From Bursaphelenchus xylophilus (lineage: Eukaryota; Nematoda; Chromadorea; Rhabditida; Aphelenchoididae): DNA of 64,000 nt. Positions 1 through 12,100 of the stretch are shown in pieces. The DNA is taken from assembly GCA_904066235.2 (NCBI GenBank), contig CAJFCV020000006.1, positions 2,294,001 through 2,358,000 on the forward strand. Direction: 5' to 3'. Below the pieces are notes generated by a model. The model was given only the letters and a program-made list of their open reading frames with translations, had not been told where the DNA came from and did not search any database. Both the position numbers and the translations under genes were made by a program. Within the stretch, counting starts at the first letter, position 1. Every line of letters starts with the position of its first letter.

Positions 1-1
1 C

Positions 2-2710
2 TGCGTCGTCTATCTGGCGGTGACGACGAGAAACCCCACCATGAAGAATTATTGTTGGGTTCTGTTAATGAGCGTGGCTGGTGATATGATTTATACCTCG
101 TTGAACTTTTTGAGCATGATGGTAAGTGTTGGAACAAATGGGGGAAACGCTGCAAGTGTGGCAAGGGTCTTTGTAAGGCCGGGACTCGAAAATTTTGAAA
201 ACGGACCGGCCGTACTTTTCATTGGACCAAGCCTGTTAGCAATTTATATTTTACTTTCTTGTACAGTGACGATCCTAATCCAGTGGTAAAAAAAAGTACC
301 ATTTTGCATCCGGGAAGTATAAAAAATGTTGCAAAATGCCTCCTTCTCCTACAGTGGGGGACCTGATCCAGTGGCAAAAAACGTATCATGTTGCTTCCAG
401 GAAGCATCAAAAAATGTGGCAAAATACCTCCCTCTCCAAGCGAAAAAACTGAGATTTAAAAGCGTTCCCGCTCTTTTTGTGAGGAAGAAGGGCGCGCTCT
501 TCAAAACGAAGTTTTTTCACTTGTAGAGGGAAGTATTTTGCCACATTTTTGATACTTCCCGGATGCAAAATGATACGTTTTTTGCCACTGGATCGGGTCC
601 CCCACTGTACAAAGAAAACCTCCGTTTTGAAGGGCGCGCCCTTTCCCTCACAAAAAGATCAGGCGCGCTTTTGAAATCGGAGCTTTTTCACTTGCAGAGG
701 GAGGTATTTTGAAAAATTTTTTGATACTCCCCGGATGTAAAATGGTACGTTTTTTGCCACTGGATGAGGTCCGCTACTGCAGAGTCATCCGAAACTGCTG
801 CATTCAACCGCATTCCAGATCGTTGAAATCCGCGCCGGCAAAATGTGGTTCATAACGACCGGCCCATTTATTCATAGTGGCTACCCCTACAACATGTTAA
901 TGTCGTCGCTCTACCTCTCCGGAATGTATGTTACAATCATGACAATTATGGTTCAATTCGTCTACCGGTACGAGGTCCTCTGCAAAAACACCACCTCCAT
1001 GAAAAAGTTCTTCAAATTGTATGCGTTAGGGATTATCTGGTCGGTTGTTCAGGGCTTTCTGACCTGGCCATGTTTCGACCCGCCAAGCGAGGAAGATACG
1101 GCGATATTGAAGTCCCATCCGATGTACACCTTCGACACTCCCACTTATGTCAATGGGGATGTGGTAGGCGTCGTTGATTTGGAAAATTTGAAGAGAATTT
1201 TTTGCAGAAAAACTTGTCCACCATGATTCATTTTACGTCCAGCCAAGTGGTTATAATTCTGTTGTACGTAGTGGTCGTAATTACTGGTCGGCGAATTCAT
1301 AAGGTTCTCAATTCCGAACAAGTCAAAATGAGCAAAAATACAAGAGATGCGCAGTCGAAATTGACAACGGTGATGTTGTTACAGGTGGGTGGGAAAAAAC
1401 TTCTTTTTGATGATGATTTTAGCTTTCTTTTGGGAGGTTCTTCAAGTGCGACGCTGAGGTTTTGATGAAATTTTGGGCACCACATAAAAATTCCTGAAAT
1501 TTTTAACCCCACGCTTTCCAATCGCAGCCAAGAATTCAGTCTTTGGCTTCGAGAGAGCACGCAAAACGCGGAGATTGACATGGCTCTCGGGCCAGTTCGA
1601 AAATGACGGCCCGGTCGACGGAGGGGTTCGGCCCGGCCCGTTTCGAATCTCTTTTGGCCTCGAAACGGGCCGGCCCGAGTAATGTCTATGCGGGGATTCT
1701 GACTCAGCCTTTTCAATGCGAATTTTGACCAACATTTATGTAAAAAGCCTGCCCTGGCGCCATGTCCAGTCTTAACTATGTACCCCAAGTGCGACGCTCA
1801 GATTTTCTTTGAATTTTGCACACACTCCTGGCATAGGCTGGATATCAATTCCTGAAATTTTTAGCTCGCGCTTTCCAGGGATAGCCGAGATATTCAACGA
1901 TCTTCGCGGACGAGAGAGCAGGCGAAATGCGGAGAGCGGTCAGAGAAAACTCTTTTGGGCTCTATCTTTGCCTATTTCGTGCGGAAAAAATAATTTTTTT
2001 TGTGGAAGTATTACCCTCTACGGTAGAAATAATCATGAAACTTTTTATGCCAAAATTTACAAAAAAATTGTTGCATTTTTTCCAACTTTCGACTAAAAAA
2101 TCTCGGTTGTTTCTGCAAACCGCGAACTAGAACACTCGCATGTGGCTTAGAAAAAATAGCAGGTTAAAATTCGCAAAAAACAAATGTTACATTTTTTTCA
2201 AATTTCGACCGAAAAATCTCGGTCTTTTCTGGAAAGAGCAATCTTTCTAGCTTGCCCTTTCCAGAAAAGAGAAACCTTGCACATGGCTTACAAATTGTCA
2301 GAAAAAATTATCTTACATTTGTGCCGAGTTTCATCAAAATTTGAGCGTTCTACTTTCGCCTTCCCTTGTGCTTCCCTTGACAGTACACTTTCTGCAAAAC
2401 TTCCGGATATAACTGCAATTGATTGCAGGCGACCTACCCCGGAATCATCGTCGGGACCCCGGTTTTTATTGGCTGTGGAATGGCTCAAATGAAGATGGAT
2501 GTCCTGTGGTCCGGGATGTATTTCGTCACTTCGATCTCATTTATTCCAATCGCCAACGCCTTAACCGTACTTCTCGTGATTCCATCGTTTCGGCGGAGAA
2601 TTTTCCGAAAAACGGGGAGAAAACTGACGGATTCCAGTGGCGTCTCTGCACGCTCCATTGGAGAGTCCGTGGATCGGCGGAGGCCTTCAGAAGCATACGC
2701 AATGTCATGA
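2..2710 (+). CDS. Str-superfamily chemoreceptor GPCR, 5' truncated by window edge
   Basis: Nematode seven-transmembrane chemosensory receptor, expected in the ciliary membrane of sensory neurons. Exons read from the sequence are 2-121 (partial), 819-1163, 1208-1384 and 2429-2710, with GT..AG introns and one open frame. The first visible exon holds the TM1-TM2 region (TMKNYCWVLL, then GDMIY). The second carries TM3-TM4 with the VQFVYRY motif, the third TM5 and the basic loop (GRRIHKVLN, then KMSKNTRDAQ), and the fourth TM6-TM7 plus a tail ending PSEAYAMS. The QFVYRY and IPSFRRR patterns and the exon phases match the tandem copy at 6003-8697, so the two are recent paralogues. The start codon lies left of the window. 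Assignment to Str, Srd or Srj within the superfamily is not certain. Intron 1 contains a nested MITE pair and intron 3 contains repeats; no frame damage is seen. Confidence 0.8.
264..779. mobile_element. Fold-back MITE, outer copy, interrupted
   Basis: Copy of the window's main MITE family inside intron 1 of the first chemoreceptor. It starts TA|CAGTGACGATCC and ends near CCGCTACTG. The CAGTGGCAAAAAACGTACC and TTTTGCATCCGGGAAGTAT blocks appear in opposite orientations at its two ends. A second complete copy (352-607) sits inside it. Confidence 0.8.
352..607. mobile_element. Fold-back MITE, inner copy with TA duplication
   Basis: Complete element from CAGTGGGGGACC to GGTCCCCCACTG, flanked by TA at 350-351 and 608-609. 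It is inserted in the centre of the older copy at 264-779. The terminal CAGTG and the TA duplication suggest mobilisation by a Tc1/mariner-type transposase. Confidence 0.88.
1430..1760. repeat. Degenerate CAAGGGA-family (R) repeat with GC hairpin
   Basis: Lies in intron 3 of the first chemoreceptor. It begins with the AAGTGCGACGCTGAGG block typical of the R family and contains the GAGAGAGCACGCAAAACGCGGAGA region shared with other copies. A GC-rich hairpin (1624-1674) is embedded in it. No coding potential recognised. Confidence 0.55.
1624..1674. repeat. GC-rich perfect-like hairpin
   Basis: Arms TCGGCCCGGCCCGTTTCGA and TCGAAACGGGCCGGCCCGA pair with one mismatch around a loop of about 13 nt, in otherwise AT-rich intron DNA. 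Confidence 0.8.
1785..2110. repeat. R-family (CAAGGGA/TNA type) repeat copy
   Basis: Starts CCCCAAGTGCGACGCTCAG and continues through a GCCGAGATATTCAACGATC block and the GCGGAGAGCGGTCAGAGA block. The same blocks recur in reverse orientation at 7440-7795 and 52387-52700. It is about 320 bp with no intact gene. Confidence 0.7.
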
Positions 2711-3150
2711 AAAATAAACAACGCCTTAAAAGACGATTTTTGGCTCGCTGCGTCAGCGGTGGACATAGGAAAAAATCGATTTTGGGTTTTTTGCATAAAA
2801 ATGACCGTCGACATGTGCTAAGGAAAAGCGAACAACAGTTTTTCTCAATTCTGCCCGGAAGGCATAAATTTGCTTAAATTTGTCTTTTTTGGAATTTTCG
2901 ACCTGGTGACGTCATAGAAAGAGCAAATCACCCAAAATTTTGCTTGTATACGTTTTCGACCATTGGGAATTCATTTTTTTGAAAATTAAGTCTCTCAGAT
3001 TACTGTAACATAGGTATATTGTAATCCGGTCGATAAAAATCGACCGTAACTCCTTCGTATCAAAAATCCCACAGGATTTTATTTCAGATTCAGAATCAGC
3101 ATAAAATTTTGCATATTATACACATAATGTGAGGTCATAACTCCAGGGGG

Positions 3151-3224
3151 GAGATCGCGTAGTATATTGGATTTTGGCAAAAATTACGTTTGAAAGGTCG
3201 CGGGTTCGATCCCCGCTTGGTGCA
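3151..3224 (+). tRNA. tRNA-like module, left arm of palindrome A (pseudo-tRNA)
   Basis: Contains a perfect T-arm (GCGGG-TTCGATC-CCCGC) and a B-box GGTTCGATCC, preceded by an A-box-like TCGCGTAGTATATTGG. The 5' strand does not pair with the 3' end TTGGTGC, so no acceptor stem forms, and TTTT lies between the boxes. It reads toward the palindrome centre. Confidence 0.55.
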
Positions 3225-4049
3225 AATATTGAAAACACAGCGGAAATCGCGTTTAATGGATACCTCAGGGTTAGGTGAGATACAATAAGCAATTTTAAAC
3301 ATTAACGCGTATCTAATTGCGATTAAAACTGATTTTATATAATTTTTGGAGACTGAATATGCAAAAAATGAAACTGCTTCAAACCGCTTGAAATTGGCGA
3401 CACTTATTCTAGGGTCAATTATAAGAAACTTTTGTGTTAACTTTTTTCGGTAGATCACCGTACCATGGATTATTGTAACATTAAACATGATTTGGTTTTT
3501 CGTGTACCACATGGCGCAGAAAAGTCGGACTGTCGTCATTGTGCTCAAAATGGTTAAGAAAGAGTTTTCTTGTGTACAAAAAAAATTTTATGGCTGTACC
3601 GTTTGGAACGGCCGAATTATTTGACGCACTTTCACCATTTGATTATGACATCAAGACGCGTTACAATTAAGGGCGAATTTTCTTTCAGATATAGAAAGTG
3701 GATCTTTTCGCTGTCTAAAGCGACTAATTAAAACGATTTATTATTTTATGCAAGAATTTTGAAGAAAATTGCTGTTAATCAGGACACGTTTAATGCTACA
3801 GTAATCCATAGTACGGTGATCTACCGAAAAAAGTTAACACAAAAGTTTCTTACAATTGACCCTAGAATAAGTGTTGCCAATTTCAAGCGGTTTGAAGCAG
3901 TTTCATTTTTTGCATATTCAGTCTCCAAAAATTATATAAAATCAGTTTTAATCGCAATTAGATACGCGTTAATGTTTAAAATTGCTTATTGTATCTCACC
4001 TAACCCTGAGGTATCCATTAAACGCGATTTCCGCTGTGTTTTCAATATT

Positions 4050-4124
4050 TGCACCAAGCGGGGATCGAACCCGCGACCTTTCAAACGTAATTTTTGCCAA
4101 AATCCAATATACTACGCGATCTCC
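4050..4124 (-). tRNA. tRNA-like module, right arm of palindrome A (pseudo-tRNA)
   Basis: Reverse-complement copy of the module at 3151-3224, also directed to the centre. Same intact T-arm and B-box, same lack of an acceptor stem. Confidence 0.55.
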
Positions 4125-4559
4125 CCCCTGGAGTTATGACCTCACATTATGTGTATAATATGCAAAATTTTACGCTGATTCTGAATCTGAAATAAAATCC
4201 TGTGGGATTTTTGATACGAAGGAGTTACGGTCGATTTTTATCGACCGGATTACAATATGCCTATGTTACAGTAATCTGAGAGACTTAATTTTCAAAAAAA
4301 TGAATTCCCAATGGTCGAAAACGTATACAAGCAAAATTTTGGGTGATTTGCTCTTTCTATGACGTCACCAGGTCGAAAATTCCAAAAAAGACAAATTTAA
4401 GCAAATTTATGCCTTCCGGGCAGAATTGAGAAAAACTGTTGTTCCCTTTTCCTTAGCACATGTCGACGGTCATTTTTATGAAAGAAACTCAAAATCGATT
4501 TTTTCCTATGTCCAGGGTCCATTACGGGCTGACGCAGCGAGCCAAAAATCGTCTTTTAA

Positions 4560-6002
4560 AAGGCAAATGCTCAAAGAGTGGCGGTCGGATTTCTTGTAAT
4601 TTTTGCGCTTGCATAGGGTCTGGGCTATGTATCAATTCCTGGGGGATGTTTCACGTACAAAAAGGGCACTAACTCGAGTTAGCGGCATCACAGAAGAAGC
4701 GGAGAGAGCAGAGAAAAAGAGGAGTGGTAACTCGAGTGACCTGACTTTTTATCGACTTTGACCGCACATTTTGCTCCATAACTTTTGATACAGTGGACCA
4801 ATTTGCGCCCTTCCAAAAAAATATTAATGCTGGTGGTACACAGAATCGATGGATATAAATTTGTAAAATTTTCTTCTAAATTATGCAAATTATATGCAAA
4901 TTTTTGTCTTGGTATCTTAAGGCTCGTCTTTTATTAAAATCTTTATATGGACATGTTTATTACGCTCTCAGCATCAAAGGGTTTTTTTGAAGGGTGTATA
5001 TTGGTATACTGTATCAGGAGTAATGGCCCGCGCAACAGTGGGCGAGAATCTTTTGGTCATAACTTTTGTCGCAGTAAACCAATTTGCAAATTTTTAAGAA
5101 ATCCGCTGTTATTTTCCCGACAGACTGATATAATATTTACTATGTTCGCTTGGCAAGTTTATCTCTCTCCAAATCCTTTGCCGATCCAACTTTTGCCTAG
5201 CTGTTGGTGCAAATTCCGGAACCGATCCATGTTTTTGGCTGGTCATTGGATGTGTCAGTCTGTTGGTAAAATAATGGGCACAACTTCGCTGCGCCGATCG
5301 CGTCGCTGAATTGAGAAAAAACAATTTGATTTTGCCGCAAGACAACTCATTCTCTCGACGGCGATACGATTTTGGATGCGACAGAAGACTCATTATTTTC
5401 CAGACAGACTACAGTAAGACACATTGTACACAGCCCGCGTTTCCCCGAGTATGAGCAATCCTCTGCACCGAGAATCCACTTCCTCGAATATTTTATCACT
5501 TCCCGCATTTGTCATTCAAATTCGCCGGCTACAGGTGGAATTTTTCGAGTGGAAAATCTTCGGAAAATAATAACTTTCTACACAATTTAGAATTAATTTC
5601 ACTTAGGTCTCCAAGTACTCATACAAGATGTGAAAATACTTGTGGGCTTTCTTGTATTGCCTTTTCCAGGAACATTTGATTATACGCCGTTTTTGAAAGG
5701 AATATGTGTAGACTAAAGGTTACGAGGAAAAATTGGGAGAAATGGCTTGTTTTGCGAGCGGCACATGGATTTTTAACGGTTTGCGAAAAATGAACATAAG
5801 CTGTTTACGGCAAAACGTTTGATCTTATTGTTAGGCGCAGGACTTTCTTGGTATGTATACTAGCCCTTCCAGAAGTCTCTTTGTCCGATTTTCGATGAGA
5901 CAGAGTGCTCATTATTTTCCCGACAAGCTAATAGACTGTTTGTAAAAATGTCCACGCACTTTATGAAGATACCTTGTCCTAACCAAATCCTCAAATGACC
6001 CT
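4560..6002. other. Intergenic region with degraded repeats upstream of second receptor
   Basis: No gene recognised. At 5110-5410 it contains pieces (TTATTTTCCCGACAGACTGA, GCGCCGATCGCGTCGCTGAA, CGGCGATACGATTTTGGATG) related to the palindrome at 62739-63239. A further TTATTTTCCCGACAAGCT fragment lies at about 5911. The promoter of the second receptor must lie here, but no motif stands out. Confidence 0.6.
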
Positions 6003-8697
6003 ATGAATTCATCATACGCTACCTTTAGACTACCCCAGATGCAAGGGGATTCCCCTCTTTTCAACGTCACATACCCTCCGCCTGATCCGTTTTTTACCAA
6101 ATACAGGGAATTTCACCATGTCTACGAGTATTTGATTGCCGCCATTTCGACCACGCTCAATGGAACGGTGGTTTATCTCGCATTAACCACAAAGAATGCA
6201 ACCATGAAGAATTATTGTTGGGTTCTGTTGATGAGTGTGACCGGCGACATGATTTACACCACCATCAATTTTATCACCATGATGGTAAGTGTGCGCGCAA
6301 CAGGAGGTGTGGAGACAGTTTGATGACTTTTGCTGAAGAATGGCTGTAGGAAGTGCCTAAAAGCCCTAACAAAGCCGTTGGATGGTCGGCGGACGCTCGG
6401 CGGAGACTTGACGAAGACTTGCAATATGTCCAATTTTTCTAATTTTAGCTATTACTAACGTTAGTTTTCTTACCCTAATGTAAGTAACTAAGACATATAA
6501 AAGACCAAAATTCGCGGAGGAAAACGAAGATCTTTTATCTAGGCATTATTGATGAGAATACATGCAAACTACCTCAAAACAAACAATAAGCTATCCTAGG
6601 ACCCGATAAATATTGTCATTTCTATAATAACAATTAAGCCTTCTGCTAGTCTCCTCCGTGCATACAACAACGAACCGACGCAATCCATAGTATCATAGTA
6701 TCGTTGACCCGAAAAGTCGTAGCGTCATTTACATTCCCTCAAATCTTATACATTTTCAAGGATGTGGCCAAAGCGCGACGCTCAGATTTCGATAAAACTT
6801 TCTCAAATTTAGTATAGTTTTTTCTAATGTAAGACATATGTCAGAATCCTAGCTCACGTCTTGCAGAAACGACGGAAATTTTTAGAATTTTTTAGATTAA
6901 ATTGTGAAAACTGTCAGACTTTCTTTTTTTGGCAAATTTTGTCATGAAACCCTTGGCATCACTCTCCTCATAACTTCCATGACTCCTTACCTTCCACGCC
7001 TGCTTTATTTTCAGATTGTTGAAATCCGCGCCGGCAAGATGTGGTTCATCACAACCGGCCCCTTCGTACATAGTGAATACCCATACAACATGCTGATGTC
7101 ATCTCTCTACCTCACCGCACTTTATGTCACAATTATGACGATTATGGTACAATTCCTCTACCGGTACGAAGCTCTGTGCAAACGAGATTTTTCAATTCGA
7201 AAGTTTTGCAAATATTACGCAATAGGCCTGAGTTGGTGCGTAATTCAGGGCTTCACCACGTGGCCGGTTTTTGATAGGCCGAGTGCTCAGGATACGATCG
7301 TTTTGAAAGGACATCCCATGTATACGTACGACACTCCAAGCTATGTGAATGCGAATACGGTAAGTGTTTTTTGAAGTTGAAATTTAGGGTTCTCCGGTAT
7401 AAAGATTACGGTATATTTTGGTTTATAATTCTAGCGCCGCGTTTACGAAAACAACCGAGATTTTTAGGTCGAAAGTTGGAAAAAATGCGAAACTTTTTTG
7501 CGAATTTTGGCATGAAAAGTTGTATACTTAATTCTACCATAGAGGATAATATTTTCTCAAAAAATCTATTTTTTCCACACGGCACTGGCAAAGATATCGC
7601 CAAAAAATGTGTTGTCTCTGACCGCTCTCCGTGTTTCGCGTACTCTCTCAGCGACAAAGATCGTTGAATTTCTCGGCTGGCCCTGCAAGATGCGAGCTAA
7701 AATTTTCAGGAATTGAGAAATGGCCTATGGCTGGCGTGTGTGCAAAATTTAAAGAAAATCTGAGCGTCGCACTTGGGGTACCTCCCTTGCAATGGGTGAT
7801 TGAAACTATGGGTAGCGCAGGGTCGAGTGGCCGGCTACTAAAGTTGTTAAAATTATAGTTAAATATTGCATATTTAGTAGCCTTCAGTACAATATTTTCT
7901 TTATTACCCCGGAATTCCCCCACCCCAGAAATCCATCATCCGAATATGCGCCATCAGAATTTTCACCACCCAAAAAAGCTATCAACTGAGAGGACCAGCT
8001 CACCCGGACGAGCATCATTAGCTCACGATTTGCAGGGACAGCCGAGAAATTCAACAATCTTTGAGGCCGACAGAGTACGCGCAACGCGGAGAGCAGTCAG
8101 AGATAAATCACTTTTTGGCTTTATCTTTGCCAGCTTCATGCGGAAAAAATTGATTTTTTGTGGAGACATTACCCCTTGTAAGACCTTTTCCTTTTCAGAG
8201 CAACACCCTTACGCTGCTTCATTTCATGTCGAGTCAGATGACGATTGTCGTTCTGTACACGGTAGTCTACATTACCGGCCGACGGATTCACAAAGCCCTC
8301 AACTCCACGCAATTTACGATGAGCAAGACCACCAGAGAGGCGCAGAGGAAATTGAGTATGGTCATGATGTTACAGGTACATTTTTAATCTCATAAAAATC
8401 AGAAAAATTTTTTTTTTATAATTTTAGGCAACGTATCCCGGAATTATCGTCGGAATCCCGGTCATCCTGGGCTGCGGCATGACTCAGCTCAAATTCGACG
8501 TTCTTTGGGCCGGAATGTACTTTGTGACGTCGATTTCTCTAATTCCTCTCGCCAATTCTATCACCGTTCTTTTGGTGATCCCATCGTTCCGGAAAAGACT
8601 CTTCAGAATCCCCGGAATTCGCATCAAAACGTCAACCACATCAGAGAACAGCATTATCCGACGTGTGGCAGAACGAGAAGTTCATACGGTGGCTTGA
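6003..8697 (+). CDS. Str-superfamily chemoreceptor GPCR, complete paralogue
   Basis: Predicted 357-aa seven-transmembrane chemoreceptor. Exons are 6003-6284, 7015-7359, 8199-8375 and 8428-8697, each a multiple of three. The start at 6003 gives an N-terminal ectodomain of about 35 residues with an N-glycosylation site (NVTY), then TM1 and TM2 (TMKNYCWVLLMSVTGDMIY). Exon 2 has VQFLYRY after TM3, exon 3 TM5 and the loop GRRIHKALN with KMSK-like basic residues, and exon 4 TM6/TM7 and VIPSFRKRLF. Exons 2 and 3 have exactly the sizes of those in the gene at 2-2710. ATG at about 6042 is an alternative start. Likely a sensory-neuron receptor; ligand unknown. Introns 2 and 3 contain R-family repeats. 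An AATAAA lies 54 bp after the stop. Confidence 0.87.
6765..7010. repeat. R-family repeat fragment in receptor intron 1
   Basis: Begins AAGCGCGACGCTCAGATTTC, contains GTCTTGCAGAAACGACGGAA as in the copy at 51300-51370, and ends with a GCAAATTTTGTCATGAAAC block. Confidence 0.6.
7440..7795. repeat. R-family repeat copy, reverse orientation
   Basis: Ends with GAAAATCTGAGCGTCGCACT followed by TGGGGTACCTCCCTTG, the family terminus. Internal blocks match 1785-2110 in reverse complement. No gene. Confidence 0.7.
7985..8180. repeat. R-family repeat fragment upstream of exon 3
   Basis: Shares GCCGAGAAATTCAACAATC, the GCGGAGAGCAGTCAGAGA block and the GGAGACATTACCCCT end with the copy at 1785-2110. 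It stops about 20 bp before the splice acceptor of exon 3 of the receptor. Confidence 0.6.
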
Positions 8698-8750
8698 AAA
8701 GGAATGAGAAAAAAATTTAGTAACTAGTGTAATATCATTCTAAAAAGTTG

Positions 8751-8756
8751 AATAAA
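8751..8756 (+). promoter_or_regulatory. Poly(A) signal of second receptor
   Basis: AATAAA 54 bp after the TGA at 8695-8697. Confidence 0.6.
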
Positions 8757-9120
8757 AGATTAGAAAAGGTGTTTAAAATAATTTAACGCATATCCAAAGG
8801 CTTCATCTCGGTTATCTTTTGATTCTACCTTTTCAAAATCCGAAAATCGACAATTTTAAGTTTAATCGTATAAAATATCCCTGCAGTCTGCAGACTCTTG
8901 GCACAGCCTGGGCGCAGCTCGCAAAATGATGTTATCATTGTCCAGCGCGGATTACGGCAATTTTCCAGTCCAAGGTTGATTTTATCGTTGATTCGAGGTG
9001 TTGAACTGCTTCTAGCCCCGTTTCCACTGCAGACTCGGTTCTTTTCAGCGTGTTTTGCTTGATTTATGGAGTGATTTTTACTGTTGTTTGTTATAGAGTT
9101 CCTGGCCGAGCACACACACG

Positions 9121-12100
9121 ATGAAGATTAAGGATAAATTGAGGAACGCATTGGTAAGTGTACATTCCACCTTTCTTTATCAATTTCGGGCTTAGAGTTA
9201 TCGTTTCTACATCCAGTTTTGAGAAATTTCATATTATCCATGGCTAACTTACTTTTTTCCAGAAAATGGGTAATAAACCGGAACCTAAAGGAGATTCGGC
9301 ACCCAGCAAGCAGGACGAGGAGTCTGAGGTGCCAGCTCCACAGGAAAGCAAAGATGAGACCGCTTTTTTCAGCGCCCGCGATGAGGACAGTTCCAGCTGT
9401 TCGTCGGTAAGGCTTGCGTAATGATTTTCTGATCGGTTTTTAGGTTACATAAGTGTTTGTAGCTTGAATTTAGCTTTACTATCGGTTCATTACAGATTTG
9501 CAACGAATCACATCGTCGTCGTCGAGTTTCATCGGCAGCTTCGGAAGCCTCGCTGAAAAGCGGACGAGATGACTCCGATGCAGGTGGAATATCCGGCGAA
9601 GTCTTTGATAACTCCGAAGATGGTGAGAATTGTGACGGGAAAAGCAATGAGGCATTGGCCGGTTCCATCAGTAGTGCTAAGGATGAAGTAAAAATTGAGA
9701 ACGAGCAAGTAGAAGATAAATCTGTTGAAAACTCTCCGAATGAAGAGACTCTACGGAAAAAGCATGATGAATCGGAATCCGAAGAGCCTGAAAAGGATGT
9801 AAATGATCCTCTTGAACATGACGGTACCTATGAGAATCTTCCCCATGACATCAGTGATCACCATGAAGAATACTCGTTTGTGGAGCCAGTTGAAGAGGTG
9901 GATCCCATCCCAATTGGTCAAACGATTGCTCCCGAAGTCTTCTTCAAGAGTTATCAAAAGTATGTAGATAGCCACGCTCCCAAGGAGGTGCCCGATCAAG
10001 GTGCTGAGGAAGAGGAGAAGGATGAAGAAAGGAGTGAGGGAAGTTGTTCGGAGGGTAACGAGGACCAGAATGACGTTAGTGCGGAGGAATTGGAGAGTCG
10101 TCAGGGCTCGGAGGATGAAGAGGTTACCGAAAAAGATCAGAAAGTTGAGAAGATCGGTGAGTTTTTTCACTTTTTTTGTTGATGCCTTTAGGTCTGACGT
10201 CAAATGTGGTTTAAAAATGCGCCAAAATTTTCTTGAGAGTATTGTCTTTGAGCTGCATCGAAGATTTTATTCTTCTGTTTACGTTTGTCTGACTAAAATT
10301 CCATTTTTTTAGTTGACGATAGCCATGGACAAGGTATTGACGAAGGACAGGTGGATTCTAGCCACGAAGTGGCCGAGTTCTCCTGTTCCGACGATGAATT
10401 TACGCCACCTCAAAGCCCAGCGAAAATTCAGCCGGGCAACGAAAAGATTTCGGAGCAAAACGAAGCCCCAGTAGAAGCTCCTCAAGCAGACAAAATCGCC
10501 ATGGATGAGGTCCGAAAACCTTGCCATTTCTCGGTCCCCGAACGCCCATTGATCGACCAATCTGCCTTGTTCGTAAAAGCCACAAGCCCAAGAACTCTGC
10601 CTTATCTGACCGTCGACCAGACCGAGTTTGAGTATAAGGAAATCACACCGCAACATTCGTCGCATTATGAGGATATTATCCATGAAAATTTCGAAAAAAT
10701 TGAACCTGCTGAACCTTATGATGGTCTTGAATGGTTCACGGATGAGCCTTCACCGCAATACCCAAGTGGGCGGCTTCCTCACAGCATCTTTGTAGGTGAT
10801 TTTGGTTTTTTATCTTACTTTAGGTAGTTGTCGGAAATGGAATTTCTGAAACTGTTGATGTTTGAAACGCATTGTCAAAGGGAAATTACTTTATGATAGG
10901 ATGTTATAAGCATACAGGGGGAATTTGCGATTTCTCTACCATTTATTGGGTATATATTACGTGTTTTTGCGAAATCGGGATATTACTTTTGGTGCCGAGA
11001 CATTTTTTGATTTTTTTTGCCTCTAATACTGTTGAATATAGAAGAATATTAGCTTCATAGGACCTCTGAAGAAAACTACGTCGATTGAAAGTATTTTTAG
11101 CCAAGGAATTTTTCAATTTTTTTCGTAAAATTTAATTTTAGGACAACTTCGACAAGAGGCGAGTTCGTCGAGTGCATGCTTACCAAATCACGGATGACCG
11201 CCCCATCGATCTCCCAGAACCAGTCGACTACCTCATTTCTTATAATGACACCTACACCGCCGTGGGATTTGTGAAGTCGCCGATAAACGCCAAACACTCC
11301 GCCGTCCCCATCAGCATTCGGTTTGGAGGATTTTGGGCCAAAAATTGGCTGGGCAGGATTTATCTCGGATGCACAGTGCGAGTAAAGCAGTACGTTTTGA
11401 CATGCAAGAACCTCCACACCGATTTGGTGGAATTTCAAAGCGGAGATCGGGACTATGCTGTGCGAGATCTTTTTGGTTCAGGTGGGTCATGAATAATATA
11501 AAATTATGATGAATTATGAATATAAAATGGATTTCTTTGGTTGGTTTTTGTGTGATGAGACGTTATGTGATGTGGTGAGGTAAGAGGTTTGACTTATTTT
11601 TTCAGGAGTTCCGGTGGCTTCGACCTTTGCCACTCAATGGGCTGTTGTTGAGCAGCCGAAAATCGTTCGATCTCTGGGAATTGTCCTCGGCGTGGAACCG
11701 GGAACCTCCTTATTTGACTTTACAGCCACCATCGGAGACGTGGAATACAACCAGAAGTTGACGGCGTCGATCGAGCGCTGGCCGGCTGATCTGAAGGAAC
11801 CCCCAAAAGTTGCTCGACCAGTGCTGATTAATTGGGTTTATGTAAGTTGAATTGGTGTTTTAGTACGTGAAAGATTGCGTGGAATTAGATAAAAGCTTTT
11901 TGGGCGCCTTAGAAGTTCATTTTTGGGCAATAAGCTCAAAAATTTGACATGTGATACCTAGTACAATATAAATTTGCTCGTAATTTTGTAGGTAGAACAA
12001 CCGCATGCCCTCTTCTGGACCAGAGGATCCTTTGTGGTCCTCCCACCCCACCTCAGCCATATCATGCATCCGGCCAAGGGCGTCTCGGAGGATCGCTATG

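Larger units (their letters stand above)
2726..4559. mobile_element. 1.83-kb palindromic element A with tRNA-like module in each arm
   Basis: Near-perfect inverted repeat whose ends read TTAAAAGACGATTTTTGGCT and the reverse complement, starting 16 bp after the stop codon of the first chemoreceptor. TTAA at both ends could be a piggyBac-type target duplication, but TTAA is itself palindromic so this is ambiguous. Arms run about 2726-3640 and 3650-4559. One arm carries a small insertion of about 15 bp. Mirror-image open frames (3135-3548 on the minus strand, 3759-4139 on the plus) translate almost identically because of the palindrome and are not genes. Each arm contains a tRNA-like segment facing the centre. 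Confidence 0.85.

Noticed and set aside
3135..4139. Two 126-137 aa open frames with the same peptide on opposite strands
   Set aside because: They are mirror images created by palindrome A and run through the tRNA-like modules; no domain and no promoter.
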